A stretch of 40,546 bases of DNA from positions 1-40,546 of the forward strand of contig NBLY01000009.1 of the NCBI GenBank assembly GCA_002084665.1, given 5' to 3'. Below are positions 8,636-16,544 of this stretch, piece after piece. Under the pieces are notes generated by a model. The model was not told the DNA's origin and did no database searches. It saw nothing but the letters and a program-made list of their open reading frames with translations. Position 1 is the stretch's first letter. The number at the start of each line of letters is the position of its first letter. The position numbers and the translations under genes are program-made. Source of the DNA: Desulfobacteraceae bacterium 4572_35.2 (GTDB lineage: Bacteria; Desulfobacterota; Desulfuromonadia; Desulfuromonadales; Desulfuromonadaceae).

Positions 8636-10861
8636 ATGTCAAAAAGCATGAAAAATACAGCTCTACCTCTCACAAAAAATGCCCTCACCGTCCTCGAACG
8701 TCGCTACTTAAAGCGTGACGACAAAGGAAATGTTTTAGAAACACCAGCCAACATGTTTGAACGTGTCTCGCAAGCCATCGCCGGTGCTGAAACTGAATTT
8801 GATGAGAAAGCTGATGTCAAAAAACTTTCGACAAATTTTTATGGCATGATGGCCAATCTTGAATTTCTACCAAACTCACCAACATTGATGAATGCCGGTC
8901 GTGAACTCGGTCAACTTTCAGCCTGTTTTGTCCTACCCATTGCAGACTCAATGGAGAGTATTTTCGAAGCGATCAAAAATACCGCTCTAATCCATAAAAG
9001 TGGTGGCGGTACAGGTTTTTCATTTAGCCAGATCCGTCCAGTTAATGATGTTGTGCTGTCAACCAAGGGTGTTTCATCGGGGCCACTGTCATTCATGAAA
9101 GTGTTTGATGCGGCGACTGAAACCATCAAGCAAGGTGGAACCCGCCGCGGGGCCAACATGGGCATTCTGCGTGTTGATCATCCCGACATTATGGATTTCA
9201 TCATGTGCAAACGGGATCAAACGGTCCTAACAAACTTCAACATCTCTGTTGGTATGACGGAAGCCTTCATGGAGGCCGTTAAAACAGATAGCGAATATGA
9301 CATTATCAACCCGCGAACGAAAGAGGTGTGTAACCGTATGTCAGCGGTGAAAGTCTTTGATCACATCATTGATCTTGCTTGGAATAACGGCGAGCCGGGA
9401 ATTATCTTCCTTGACCGCTTAAATCGCGACAATCCCACACCTCATATCGGTGAGATTGAGAGTACCAACCCGTGCGGTGAGCAACCGTTACTACCTTACG
9501 AATCGTGCAACCTCGGCTCGATCAATCTTGCCAAAATGATCAAAAATGGTCAGGTTGATTGGGATAAGCTCAAGGAAACGGTACAGCTTGCTGTCCGATT
9601 TCTCGACAACGTCATTCAGGCGAATAATTATCCAATTCCTGAAATTGCTGAGATGTCCCTCGCCAACCGTAAAATTGGCCTCGGCATCATGGGTTGGGCT
9701 GACATGCTGATCCATTTAGGCATCTCATACCGCGAACAAGAGGCAACCGACCTCGGTGCAAAAGTGATGAAATTCATCAACGATGAATCACATGCTACCT
9801 CACGCAAGTTAGCCAAAGATCGCGGCGCATTCCCTAACTTTAAAGGCAGTGCTTTTGATAAGCGCCAAGAGCCAGAGATTCGCAATGCAACCTGCACCAC
9901 CATTGCACCAACAGGTACCATTTCAATTATCGCCAACAGCTCTAGCGGCATTGAGCCACTGTTTGCTGTCTCTTATGTGCGTCAGGTCATGGATGACGAC
10001 ATTCTTGTTGAGGTCAACCCATTATTTGAACAGATCGCCAAAGAGCGTGGTTTTTACTCTCTTGAACTGATGAAGCTGATTGCCGAAAAAGGGACGATCG
10101 CTGATTTTGATCAGATCCCTGAAGATATTCGCCGTATCTTCGTTACCGCACATGACATCACCCCTGAAGACCACATCCGCATGCAGGCGGCCTTCCAGCA
10201 ACACACCGACAATGCGGTGTCCAAAACAGTCAATTTTTGCAATGGTGCCACCCGTGACGATGTCGCCAATGTCTACCAACTCGCTTATCAAAGTGGCTGC
10301 AAAGGGGTAACAATCTACCGTGACGGTTCACGTGACCACCAAGTGTTGTCGGTCAAAAAGTCAGACGAAGGCTCAGAAATAGACATTCCGATGGAAAATA
10401 AAAAAGATGGCCGAAAACGTGATCGACCACGGACATTAAACGGTGCTACCTACCAGATGGAAACAGGCTGTGGACCATTATATATTACCATCAACGAAGA
10501 TCCACATGGTTTATTCGAGGTCTTTACCACGATGGGTAAAGCTGGTGGTTGTGCGGCATCTCAATGTGAAGCCTTAGGTCGTTTGGTTTCAATGGCATGG
10601 CGAAGTGGCGTACAAGCGCGCCAAACAGTTAAGCAGTTGGTGGGAATTTCGTGTCATAAGCCAGCTGGATTTGGCGCCAACCGTATCACCTCTTGTGCCG
10701 ATGCATTAGCCAAGGCGATCCAAATGCATATGCAAACAGAAGAGGAAGATTATCACCAACACATTGCTGGCGGTGGCGCGTGTCCAGAGTGTGGCGGCCC
10801 AGTTGAGCACGAAGGTGGCTGTAGTGTCTGTCACTCCTGTGGCTACTCTGAGTGTGCTTAA
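8636..10861 (+). CDS. nrdJ: Adenosylcobalamin-dependent (class II) ribonucleotide reductase
   Basis: A 741-residue reductase that makes deoxyribonucleotides using a B12-derived radical, with or without oxygen. The substrate and redox cysteines appear in GQLSACFVLPI and NPCGEQPLLPYESCNLGS, where NPCGE holds the radical-site Cys and Glu. Other conserved parts are KSGGGTGFSFSQIRP, GTRRGANMG and CTTIAPTGTISIIA. A TSCPD domain follows at about residues 600-690, and the C-terminus ends in a zinc-ribbon-like CPECGG...CSVCHSCGYSEC tail that probably shuttles electrons. An upstream in-frame ATG at 8537 exists, but it would place the promoter and NrdR boxes inside the gene. ATG 8636 has AGGA 7 bases upstream and is preferred. 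Confidence 0.95.
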   Translation: MSKSMKNTALPLTKNALTVLERRYLKRDDKGNVLETPANMFERVSQAIAGAETEFDEKADVKKLSTNFYGMMANLEFLPNSPTLMNAGRELGQLSACFVLPIADSMESIFEAIKNTALIHKSGGGTGFSFSQIRPVNDVVLSTKGVSSGPLSFMKVFDAATETIKQGGTRRGANMGILRVDHPDIMDFIMCKRDQTVLTNFNISVGMTEAFMEAVKTDSEYDIINPRTKEVCNRMSAVKVFDHIIDLAWNNGEPGIIFLDRLNRDNPTPHIGEIESTNPCGEQPLLPYESCNLGSINLAKMIKNGQVDWDKLKETVQLAVRFLDNVIQANNYPIPEIAEMSLANRKIGLGIMGWADMLIHLGISYREQEATDLGAKVMKFINDESHATSRKLAKDRGAFPNFKGSAFDKRQEPEIRNATCTTIAPTGTISIIANSSSGIEPLFAVSYVRQVMDDDILVEVNPLFEQIAKERGFYSLELMKLIAEKGTIADFDQIPEDIRRIFVTAHDITPEDHIRMQAAFQQHTDNAVSKTVNFCNGATRDDVANVYQLAYQSGCKGVTIYRDGSRDHQVLSVKKSDEGSEIDIPMENKKDGRKRDRPRTLNGATYQMETGCGPLYITINEDPHGLFEVFTTMGKAGGCAASQCEALGRLVSMAWRSGVQARQTVKQLVGISCHKPAGFGANRITSCADALAKAIQMHMQTEEEDYHQHIAGGGACPECGGPVEHEGGCSVCHSCGYSECA

Positions 10862-10926
10862 CAACTCGACAATGAGCAAAGGAACCGATTACATAGCGGT
10901 TTAATTAGCCCTTGAAAACATAATAC

Positions 10927-10956
10927 GGCAGGAAGGGCAACCTTCCTGCCTTTTTT
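10927..10956 (+). terminator. Terminator of nrdJ
   Basis: A perfect 10-bp stem, GGCAGGAAGG/CCTTCCTGCC, with a GCAA tetraloop is followed by TTTTTT. It lies 66 bp past the nrdJ stop and abuts the convergent thioesterase gene. Confidence 0.95.
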
Positions 10957-11374
10957 ATTGCTCTGCACTTGCGGACATCTTTTGTTGAACCAATTGATAA
11001 AAACTGTCTGAGAGCGCACTGGGATTCCCCTCACTATCCATAATAAGATGGCGCGTTGAACCATGAGCGATCAGAGTATCAGTGTCATCAACTACGCGAT
11101 AACTGAACTCCATCAACCGTTTTCTGAAGCGCTTTAAGCAGGTCACAACCGTCAAATTATTTTCATAATACGCAGGTTTAGCGAAGCGGCTAGCTAAATC
11201 AACAACCACAACAAAATAACCCTGCTGTTCCCACTGACTATAGGCCACATCTACTTTACGCAAAAAATCAGATCGACCCTCCTCAAACCAAACGGGATAA
11301 ACAGCATGGTGAACAATACCCTGAGCATCTGTTTCGGCATAACGAACGCGAATTTGTGTACGGTGTTCCATCAT
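10955..11374 (-). CDS. Acyl-CoA thioesterase, YbgC/FadM hot-dog family
   Basis: About 139 residues with the 4HBT hot-dog pattern: VRYAETDAQGIVHHAVYPVWFEEGR near the N-terminus. It contains the catalytic Asp of the D-x-x-G-x-V-H motif, then FAKPAYYENNLTVVT and RLMEFSYRVVDD. Such enzymes hydrolyse short or hydroxy acyl-CoA or acyl-ACP thioesters. The longest frame starts with TTG; the ATG at 11374 has GGAG 7 bases upstream and is chosen. It is divergent from the flavin-barrel/radical SAM/ketosynthase run and may serve the same acyl metabolism, which is inference from position only. Confidence 0.85.
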   Translation of the reverse strand: MMEHRTQIRVRYAETDAQGIVHHAVYPVWFEEGRSDFLRKVDVAYSQWEQQGYFVVVVDLASRFAKPAYYENNLTVVTCLKRFRKRLMEFSYRVVDDTDTLIAHGSTRHLIMDSEGNPSALSDSFYQLVQQKMSASAEQ

Positions 11375-11499
11375 TAACGATCTCCACAATATAGAAAATG
11401 TAACGTTTGATTAATTGTCGTTGCATGGCATGGGTATTTATATTACAAAACACTTCAAACTTCGATATGAAATACTCCCAACAAGCAACAAGGTTACCA

Positions 11500-11847
11500 T
11501 GTCCTTCGACCAGCAAAAATTTATCTCTGAACCCAAGCAAGTGTTCGGCTATAATGACAAGCGAGGGACAACTAATCTTAGCATTAGGTGACAATCGCTC
11601 GCTGAAAAATTTACACCAAAATCCGCTGGCAGTTTTTATAGCCTTTAAGGAAGCTGATTTTCTACCGGCTTGGCAAGGAGTTAGACTCTATTTGCAACTC
11701 GAAGAGATCAACTACGATGGCGCACTCAAAGAGCAACGCGTTGCCGAGATTAAGCAAACAGTTGGCAATCAAGCCGCAAAAATGATGGTTGCAGCAATAC
11801 GATTTTCTGTTTACGAAACACGCCCTCTTCTCGATATGTCAAACTAA
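11500..11847 (+). pseudogene. Pyridoxamine 5'-phosphate oxidase-like flavin split-barrel protein, apparently frameshifted
   Basis: The C-terminal two thirds match the PPOx-like split-barrel family: LILALGDNRSLKNLHQNP, PAWQGVRLYLQLEEI and the ending RPLLDM. The frame containing these can be read back to an ATG at 11407, but that extension looks unlike the family. The neighbouring frame starts at ATG 11500 behind AAGG and gives a family-like N-terminus (FISEPKQVFGYNDKRGTTNL) before stopping near 11589. I infer a small deletion around 11560-11590 that fused the two frames. If so the gene is inactive; alternatively the long frame is real with a divergent N-terminus. The stop lies 3 bp before the radical SAM gene. 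Confidence 0.55.
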
Positions 11848-11850
11848 CTC

Positions 11851-13158
11851 ATGAATATTCTACTGGTAAATCCACCTAATAGCGGTCGCAGCATCCCAGA
11901 AGAGCGCTACGGCCTTGATTCTCTTAAGCAAATATTTCGCGGTGAACCTCTTGGGTTGGAAGTATTAGCCAGCTACTTAGATGATCACGAGGTAAAAATA
12001 ATTGACCTAAAAGCTGAACCGCACAGCTTCAACGCTACCCTCGTAGAGTTCAAGCCAGACATTGTTGCATTTACAACGATGACCTGTGAAGCGAACGCAG
12101 TGGTTGCCTTGGCGAGTGAGGTTAAACAGCACGGCAACATCACTACCATTGTCGGTGGCATTCACGCCAGTAACGACCCTAATTTTTTCAACCAGAGTAT
12201 GTTCGATTATGTAGTTATCGGCTTAGGGCAACAATCACTACCTGAGCTAGTAACACTACTTAGTCAGTCAACAAACCAACAACTAACTGCACCAGTTGTA
12301 GCTGGGGTGGCTAAAACATCAAGACAACAACCGCTAACGTGGACAGCGAGAAAATTCAAAACTAAAGACTACTCTCAAAGTAAAGCACCACGCTACGATT
12401 TAACTTCCCAGTACCGCGACAGCTATTTCTTGCCGAATTTACAGGTACACATGGGCTATGTCGTTACCGCTTACGGTTGCCCATACCGCTGCTCATTTTG
12501 TTCAATTGCTGGGCAAGCTGGCGGCCAATATCTCTGTCAAAGTAACGAAAATGTGGTGCGCGACCTACAATGCCTTGACAATATTCCATTTATTAGGCTC
12601 GTTGATGCCAACACCTTTGGCTCAATTAGCCACGCACGGCAACTGTGTCGCTCAATTGAAGATGCAGGGATCAATAAACAGTTCCTCATTGATGTTCGTG
12701 CCGATACCGTTGTTCGCCATCCTGAGTTATTAGAAGAGTGGAAAAAGATTGGCTTGCGTTCTGTGGTGATCGGCTTTGAAGAGATCAGTGATAAACGCCT
12801 GACAGCCATGAACAAAGAGGGGAGCACCGCGCTAAACAGCGAAGCTCTTCGGATTTTAAATCAGCTGGGCATCACCGTTGTGGGTGACTTTATTGTTGAT
12901 CCCGATTATGATGATGACGATTTTGACCAACTTGAAAGCTATATCACCTCACATCAAATCGATCTGCCAATGTTAACCATTCTAACCCCGCTACCTGGGA
13001 CAGAATTATATGGACAGATGAAGCAGCAAATATGTGAACACAATCTTGATTACTATACTTTGACCAACGCTGTAACCTCTACACGGTTAAGTGAGAAACG
13101 TTTTTACAGTCGCTATTCTGACTTAATGCGTTCATGTCATAACAAAGCTAAAATTTAG
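11851..13158 (+). CDS. B12-binding-domain radical SAM protein
   Basis: A 435-residue protein with an N-terminal Rossmann-like cobalamin-binding region (about 1-150: MNILLVNPPNSG, EPLGLEVLASYL, IVGGIHAS) followed by a radical SAM core. Its cluster-binding motif is CPYRCSFC (Cys 210, 214, 217). The cobalamin loop DxHxxG is not obvious, as in many class B relatives, so actual B12 binding is not assured. Characterised relatives methylate or rearrange unactivated carbons; the substrate here is unknown. The next gene is a FabH-like ketosynthase 8 bp downstream with its own TTAGGA ribosome site, so lipid or polyketide tailoring is a reasonable guess. Confidence 0.82.
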   Translation: MNILLVNPPNSGRSIPEERYGLDSLKQIFRGEPLGLEVLASYLDDHEVKIIDLKAEPHSFNATLVEFKPDIVAFTTMTCEANAVVALASEVKQHGNITTIVGGIHASNDPNFFNQSMFDYVVIGLGQQSLPELVTLLSQSTNQQLTAPVVAGVAKTSRQQPLTWTARKFKTKDYSQSKAPRYDLTSQYRDSYFLPNLQVHMGYVVTAYGCPYRCSFCSIAGQAGGQYLCQSNENVVRDLQCLDNIPFIRLVDANTFGSISHARQLCRSIEDAGINKQFLIDVRADTVVRHPELLEEWKKIGLRSVVIGFEEISDKRLTAMNKEGSTALNSEALRILNQLGITVVGDFIVDPDYDDDDFDQLESYITSHQIDLPMLTILTPLPGTELYGQMKQQICEHNLDYYTLTNAVTSTRLSEKRFYSRYSDLMRSCHNKAKI

Positions 13159-13166
13159 GAACAAAC

Positions 13167-14315
13167 ATGGAAGCCTACATTACCGACATCTCCGCCTTTC
13201 TACCCAATTCTGCCATCAGCAACAACGAAATGGAGAAAATTCTAGGATTGGTTGACAATATTCCGTCACGAACACGTCGTATTATTCTGCGTAATAATAA
13301 AATTTTACAACGGTATTATGCGATCGATCCCGATACCTTTGAACCTACCCATAGCAATGCAGAGTTGACTGCTGAAGCAGTTCGAATGTTGCGCCCCACC
13401 GCCGATTTCAAATTAGATCAGATCGAGTGTTTATGCTGTGGCACCTCATCTGCTGATCAGCTTATGCCGGGTCATGCATCAATGGTACATGGTGAATTGG
13501 CCTGCGGCCCGTGTGAAGTTGTTTCGACTGCAGGTATCTGCCTTTGTGGCGTTACGGCATTAAAGCAAGCATGTATGCAAGTCGCCCTTGGCGAGTCAAA
13601 AAACGCTGTCGCGACAGGTTCAGAGCTGGTGACAACATTTATGCGTGCTGCAATGTGTGGTCAGGTAGAGCAGAAACGCTCAGAAGAGCTTCAAAATCAG
13701 CCGGCACTCTCATTCGATGCCGATTTTTTACGCTGGATGTTATCAGATGGTGCTGGCGCTGCATTTATCAGCCCAACACCAGCAGAGGTGGGCCATTCAC
13801 TAAAAGTAGAATGGATCGATCAACTCTCCAGCGCGCATGAGCTTGAAACCTGTATGTACGCAGGAGCAGTTAAAACTGAAACAGGGGAGATTAAAGGCTG
13901 GCGCACATTTCCATCACTGCAACAAGCTGTCGATGAAAAAGCTTTTTTGATTAAGCAGGACGTAAAACTTCTCAATGAGGAGATTATCCCCACAGCAGTA
14001 GACCGTACACTGCTGCCTATTGCAACTAAACGCGGACTTAAGCCGGACGAGGTCACATGGTTTGTGCCCCACTACTCTTCAGATTATTTCAGGGATAGGC
14101 TTTACCAAAGAATGGCTGAAAAAGGATTTCACATCCCATATGAGCGTTGGTTTACAAATTTAACCACTAAGGGAAACACCGGCGCAGCATCAATATATAT
14201 AATGCTAGAAGAACTGTTTCATTCAGACAAACTGAACAAGGGGGACAGAGTTCTCTGTTTCATCCCAGAAAGTGGTCGGTTTTCGATCTGCTACATGCTT
14301 CTTACTGTCGTATAG
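13167..14315 (+). CDS. FabH-like beta-ketoacyl synthase III family protein
   Basis: A 382-residue thiolase-fold protein. The expected Cys-His-Asn triad can be placed at Cys125 (STAGICLCGVTAL), His302 (FVPHYSSDYF) and Asn337 (KGNTGAASI). The opening, ITDISAFLPNSAISNNEME, followed by an RTRRIILRNN-like basic stretch, resembles the ketosynthases of specialised lipid/resorcinol pathways (DarB-like) more than housekeeping FabH. It would condense an acyl starter with a malonyl or ketoacyl thioester. It is coupled to the radical SAM gene. No acyl carrier protein or tailoring oxidase is adjacent, so the product is unknown. Confidence 0.82.
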   Translation: MEAYITDISAFLPNSAISNNEMEKILGLVDNIPSRTRRIILRNNKILQRYYAIDPDTFEPTHSNAELTAEAVRMLRPTADFKLDQIECLCCGTSSADQLMPGHASMVHGELACGPCEVVSTAGICLCGVTALKQACMQVALGESKNAVATGSELVTTFMRAAMCGQVEQKRSEELQNQPALSFDADFLRWMLSDGAGAAFISPTPAEVGHSLKVEWIDQLSSAHELETCMYAGAVKTETGEIKGWRTFPSLQQAVDEKAFLIKQDVKLLNEEIIPTAVDRTLLPIATKRGLKPDEVTWFVPHYSSDYFRDRLYQRMAEKGFHIPYERWFTNLTTKGNTGAASIYIMLEELFHSDKLNKGDRVLCFIPESGRFSICYMLLTVV

Positions 14316-14363
14316 CACTGTAATCGCCAGCTTAAAACACTGCTGGTCAAAGAATACAGTGCT
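14314..14363. terminator. Nested inverted repeat between convergent stop codons
   Basis: AGCACTGTA (14314-14322) pairs perfectly with TACAGTGCT (14355-14363), and inside it CCAGC pairs with GCTGG around a 10-nt loop. The outer arms overlap the ends of the ketosynthase and HU-family genes. There is no clear U tract, so it is either a bidirectional transcription barrier or an mRNA-end stabiliser. Confidence 0.5.
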
Positions 14364-14638
14364 CAACCATCAACACGCTCACGCAGTTCTTTACCAACCT
14401 TGAAAAATGGAAGCTTTTTAGTCTTAACCTGAATGGCTGCACCTGTTTTTGGATTACGGCCAACATAAGACCTATAATCCTTTACCACAAAGCTACCGAA
14501 GCCACGAATCTCTATGCGCCCACCTTTAATCAACTCCTCAGTCATGGTGTCAAACATTAGATTAATAATCTCCTCCGCCTTTTTGTAGGTCAAGTCTTGT
14601 TGCAATGATAACGCTTCAACCAACTCAGATTTATTCAT
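14363..14638 (-). CDS. HU/IHF family DNA-bending protein
   Basis: A 91-residue histone-like protein beginning MNKSELVEAL with the HU/IHF hallmark GRIEIRGFGSF and the DNA-arm sequence YVGRNPKTGAAIQV. The wording of the arm and the dimerising helices resemble IHF-beta (HimD) more than HU, but the call is not firm. The ATG at 14638 is preceded by GGAGG 5 bases upstream, so the longer frame from 14665 is rejected. It is monocistronic, with a nested inverted repeat at its 3' end. Confidence 0.9.
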   Translation of the reverse strand: MNKSELVEALSLQQDLTYKKAEEIINLMFDTMTEELIKGGRIEIRGFGSFVVKDYRSYVGRNPKTGAAIQVKTKKLPFFKVGKELRERVDG

Positions 14639-14768
14639 AGAACCTCCAACAAGGTGTGGGACCATAAAAAAAGAATCTTAAATAAAACGCCAAACTACCA
14701 TCATTAACCTACTTAAACATACAGTATTCGCAGGCTGTGTCAATACGTGATCTATGTGAATTTATTAT

Positions 14769-15335
14769 TTAAATTACGGTAAACGGCGAGAGTGTCCACA
14801 TAACCTTAGCTTCATCATCGCCACTGTTAACCCAAGAATGGGGAAGGTGTGATTTAAAGGATAAACTATCGCCCGGATTTAACGTATAGACTTCATCTAT
14901 AATCTCAACTGTCAGTTGCCCCTCAAGTAAGTAAATCAGCTCATCACCGGGATGATGCATTGGGGCAACACCACTTTTCCCACCCTTTAACACCGTACTA
15001 TAAAACGCCGAGAACTGCGGATCTCGTAAGCCTGAGGTGAAGGATTCCGTCAACATGTTTGAGCTATCTTCATAAACCGTCGCGTCGCGCTGTCCTTGCG
15101 TAGTAAAAACAACTTCATGGGTCGTGTTCACCTCTTCAACGAAGTAATCAACACTTTTATCAAAGACAGTCGCCAACTTCATCAAAATCGCGACGGATGG
15201 AATCGTTAGGCCTCTCTCGACTCGTGAGATCATATTAGATGAAACACCTGAGCTGGTGGCAAGTTGTTGAATTGTTAAATCACTACCAAGACGGATCGAT
15301 TTAAGTTTTTTACCGATAATTTTGCGCAATTTCAT
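14769..15335 (-). CDS. XRE-family HTH regulator with C-terminal cupin (copy 1)
   Basis: About 188 residues. The N-terminal helix-turn-helix (about 12-65) shows LTIQQLATSSGVSSNMISRVERG followed by PSVAILMKLATVF. The C-terminal cupin-2 barrel (about 105-185) shows APMHHPGDELIYLLEGQ and LNPGDSLSFKSHLPHSWVN. This architecture (SutR/PuuR-like) normally senses a small metabolite in the barrel and represses nearby uptake or catabolic genes; the ligand is unknown. ATG 15335 sits behind a GAGGAG site and 10 bp after the stop of its paralogue, so I reject the longer frame from 15368. Confidence 0.87.
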   Translation of the reverse strand: MKLRKIIGKKLKSIRLGSDLTIQQLATSSGVSSNMISRVERGLTIPSVAILMKLATVFDKSVDYFVEEVNTTHEVVFTTQGQRDATVYEDSSNMLTESFTSGLRDPQFSAFYSTVLKGGKSGVAPMHHPGDELIYLLEGQLTVEIIDEVYTLNPGDSLSFKSHLPHSWVNSGDDEAKVMWTLSPFTVI

Positions 15336-15345
15336 CGCTTGCTCC

Positions 15346-15921
15346 TCATGCTTGTTGCTGAGCGACACTTGGGGCTGGAGAAACTACCCACATCACCAAA
15401 GTTTGTCCATCAAAGGTATTAACCCAACGATGGGGAAGATTTGCCTTAAATGAGATTGAATCTCCTTCAGACAGCAAATAACTCTCGCCCTCAAATATAA
15501 GTTGCATTTGCCCCTCATGGACCATCGCAAATTCCTCACCAACATGAACCATATCACCTTCACCACTACTACAACCAGGTTCAAGCGTTTCGTGAAAAAC
15601 GGTAAAGCCAGGATCACGCAACCCTTGCGTTAGGCTGACAATCTGATGTTTATCTTCGAAAAAGAAAATAGGCTCCCCTTTACCTTTCGGGGTATAAACG
15701 ACTGTCGAACCTTTTTCAGCCTCCTCAACAAAATAACTGATGCTCATGCCAAAAGAGGTGGCTAACTTCATCAAAATTTCAACGGACGGTGTCGTAAGTC
15801 CACGTTCAATACGCGAAATCATATTGGATGACACTTGAGACTTGTTGGCTAAACCCTCAATCGTCATATCGTTATTTAACCGCATCTTTTTAAGCTTTTT
15901 ACCAATCAGTTCCTTGACCAT
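15346..15921 (-). CDS. XRE-family HTH regulator with C-terminal cupin (copy 2)
   Basis: About 191 residues with the same layout as the downstream gene. The HTH reads MTIEGLANKSQVSSNMISRIERG and PSVEILMKLATSFGMS; the cupin contains MVHVGEEFAMVHEGQ and LSEGDSISFKANLPHRWVN. The two proteins align along their whole length, so this is a tandem duplication that has diverged, especially between the two domains. The ATG at 15921 with AAGGG upstream is preferred over the 20-codon longer frame. They form a two-gene operon and may form heteromers or respond to related ligands (inference). Confidence 0.87.
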   Translation of the reverse strand: MVKELIGKKLKKMRLNNDMTIEGLANKSQVSSNMISRIERGLTTPSVEILMKLATSFGMSISYFVEEAEKGSTVVYTPKGKGEPIFFFEDKHQIVSLTQGLRDPGFTVFHETLEPGCSSGEGDMVHVGEEFAMVHEGQMQLIFEGESYLLSEGDSISFKANLPHRWVNTFDGQTLVMWVVSPAPSVAQQQA

Positions 15922-16262
15922 CACAATACCCTTTCGATAACAATAGAATGTTGTTTTACCATCCACCCCTACTACTGTCAATCACAAGTATTAAAACTTT
16001 GTAGTCATAGTGTCATTCGCTTATTAAAACAGCACTCCCCCCATTAACTAGGCTACCAAATGTGCACCAACACTAATCGTTTTAATATCAAACCATAATT
16101 TAAAGTAACAGCCTGAAATGTGTTATCGCGAAAAAGATACTTTAAATATTCATAAATACTATTATTGACATAACAGAATGGTCATTCAGGGTTTTAACTA
16201 TCGAAATACGCCATTAGGCTTAAATTCACCTTAATATCAGCTGGTTTCACATGGCTAGCTAC
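15922..16262. other. Intergenic, no gene seen
   Basis: About 340 bp of AT-rich sequence upstream of the HTH-cupin pair. I see no supported coding region or RNA. It presumably holds the regulator promoter on the minus strand and possibly autoregulatory operators, but I could not identify a convincing palindrome. Confidence 0.5.
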
Positions 16263-16290
16263 TTGACAAGGAAATTATTGCAGCTACAAT
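16263..16290 (+). promoter_or_regulatory. Sigma-70-type promoter of a small ORF
   Basis: TTGACA (16263-16268), a 16-bp spacer and TACAAT (16285-16290) form a near-consensus promoter. The predicted start near 16297 leaves a leader of about 26 nt before the small ORF at 16323. Confidence 0.7.
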
Positions 16291-16322
16291 TTTTACTAAA
16301 GAGACGAAAATAGGGAGAAATA

Positions 16323-16429
16323 ATGACATATTTGCTTCAAAAAAAAGTGGCAATCGCATAAAGGCAGGATTTGCTAGAAATTGCACCAAACATGGCATGC
16401 CCTGTGCATTTTACATAGATAAGTCTTAA
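16323..16429 (+). CDS. Putative 36-residue Cys-containing small protein interrupted by an A8 slippery run
   Basis: An ATG at 16323 stands 5 bases after AGGGAG. In the starting frame it ends after 12 codons (MTYLLQKKVAIA). A -1 shift on the run of eight A residues (near 16337-16347) opens the continuation SGNRIKAGFARNCTKHGMPC then AFYIDKS, stopping at 16427-16429. The shifted part is basic, contains two Cys and looks protein-like. The unit has its own promoter and terminator. It may be a real small gene with programmed slippage, a gene with a one-base homopolymer indel, a leader peptide, or a small RNA. I recognise no family. Confidence 0.4.
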
Positions 16430-16455
16430 AACAAAGAAACAACGTACTTCATTTG

Positions 16456-16497
16456 AGCCTCGGTGCTTTCTCCTCCTTAGCCCGAGGCTATTTTTTT
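16456..16497 (+). terminator. Terminator of the small-ORF unit
   Basis: AGCCTCGG (16456-16463) pairs perfectly with CCGAGGCT (16482-16489) and is followed by ATTTTTTT. It faces plus and has no other plus-strand gene upstream except the small ORF, supporting a genuine short transcript of about 200 nt. Confidence 0.85.
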
Positions 16498-16544
16498 CAC
16501 TTACACCCTCCTGAACTTAGCCCATATTGCCGTCGATTTAAAAT

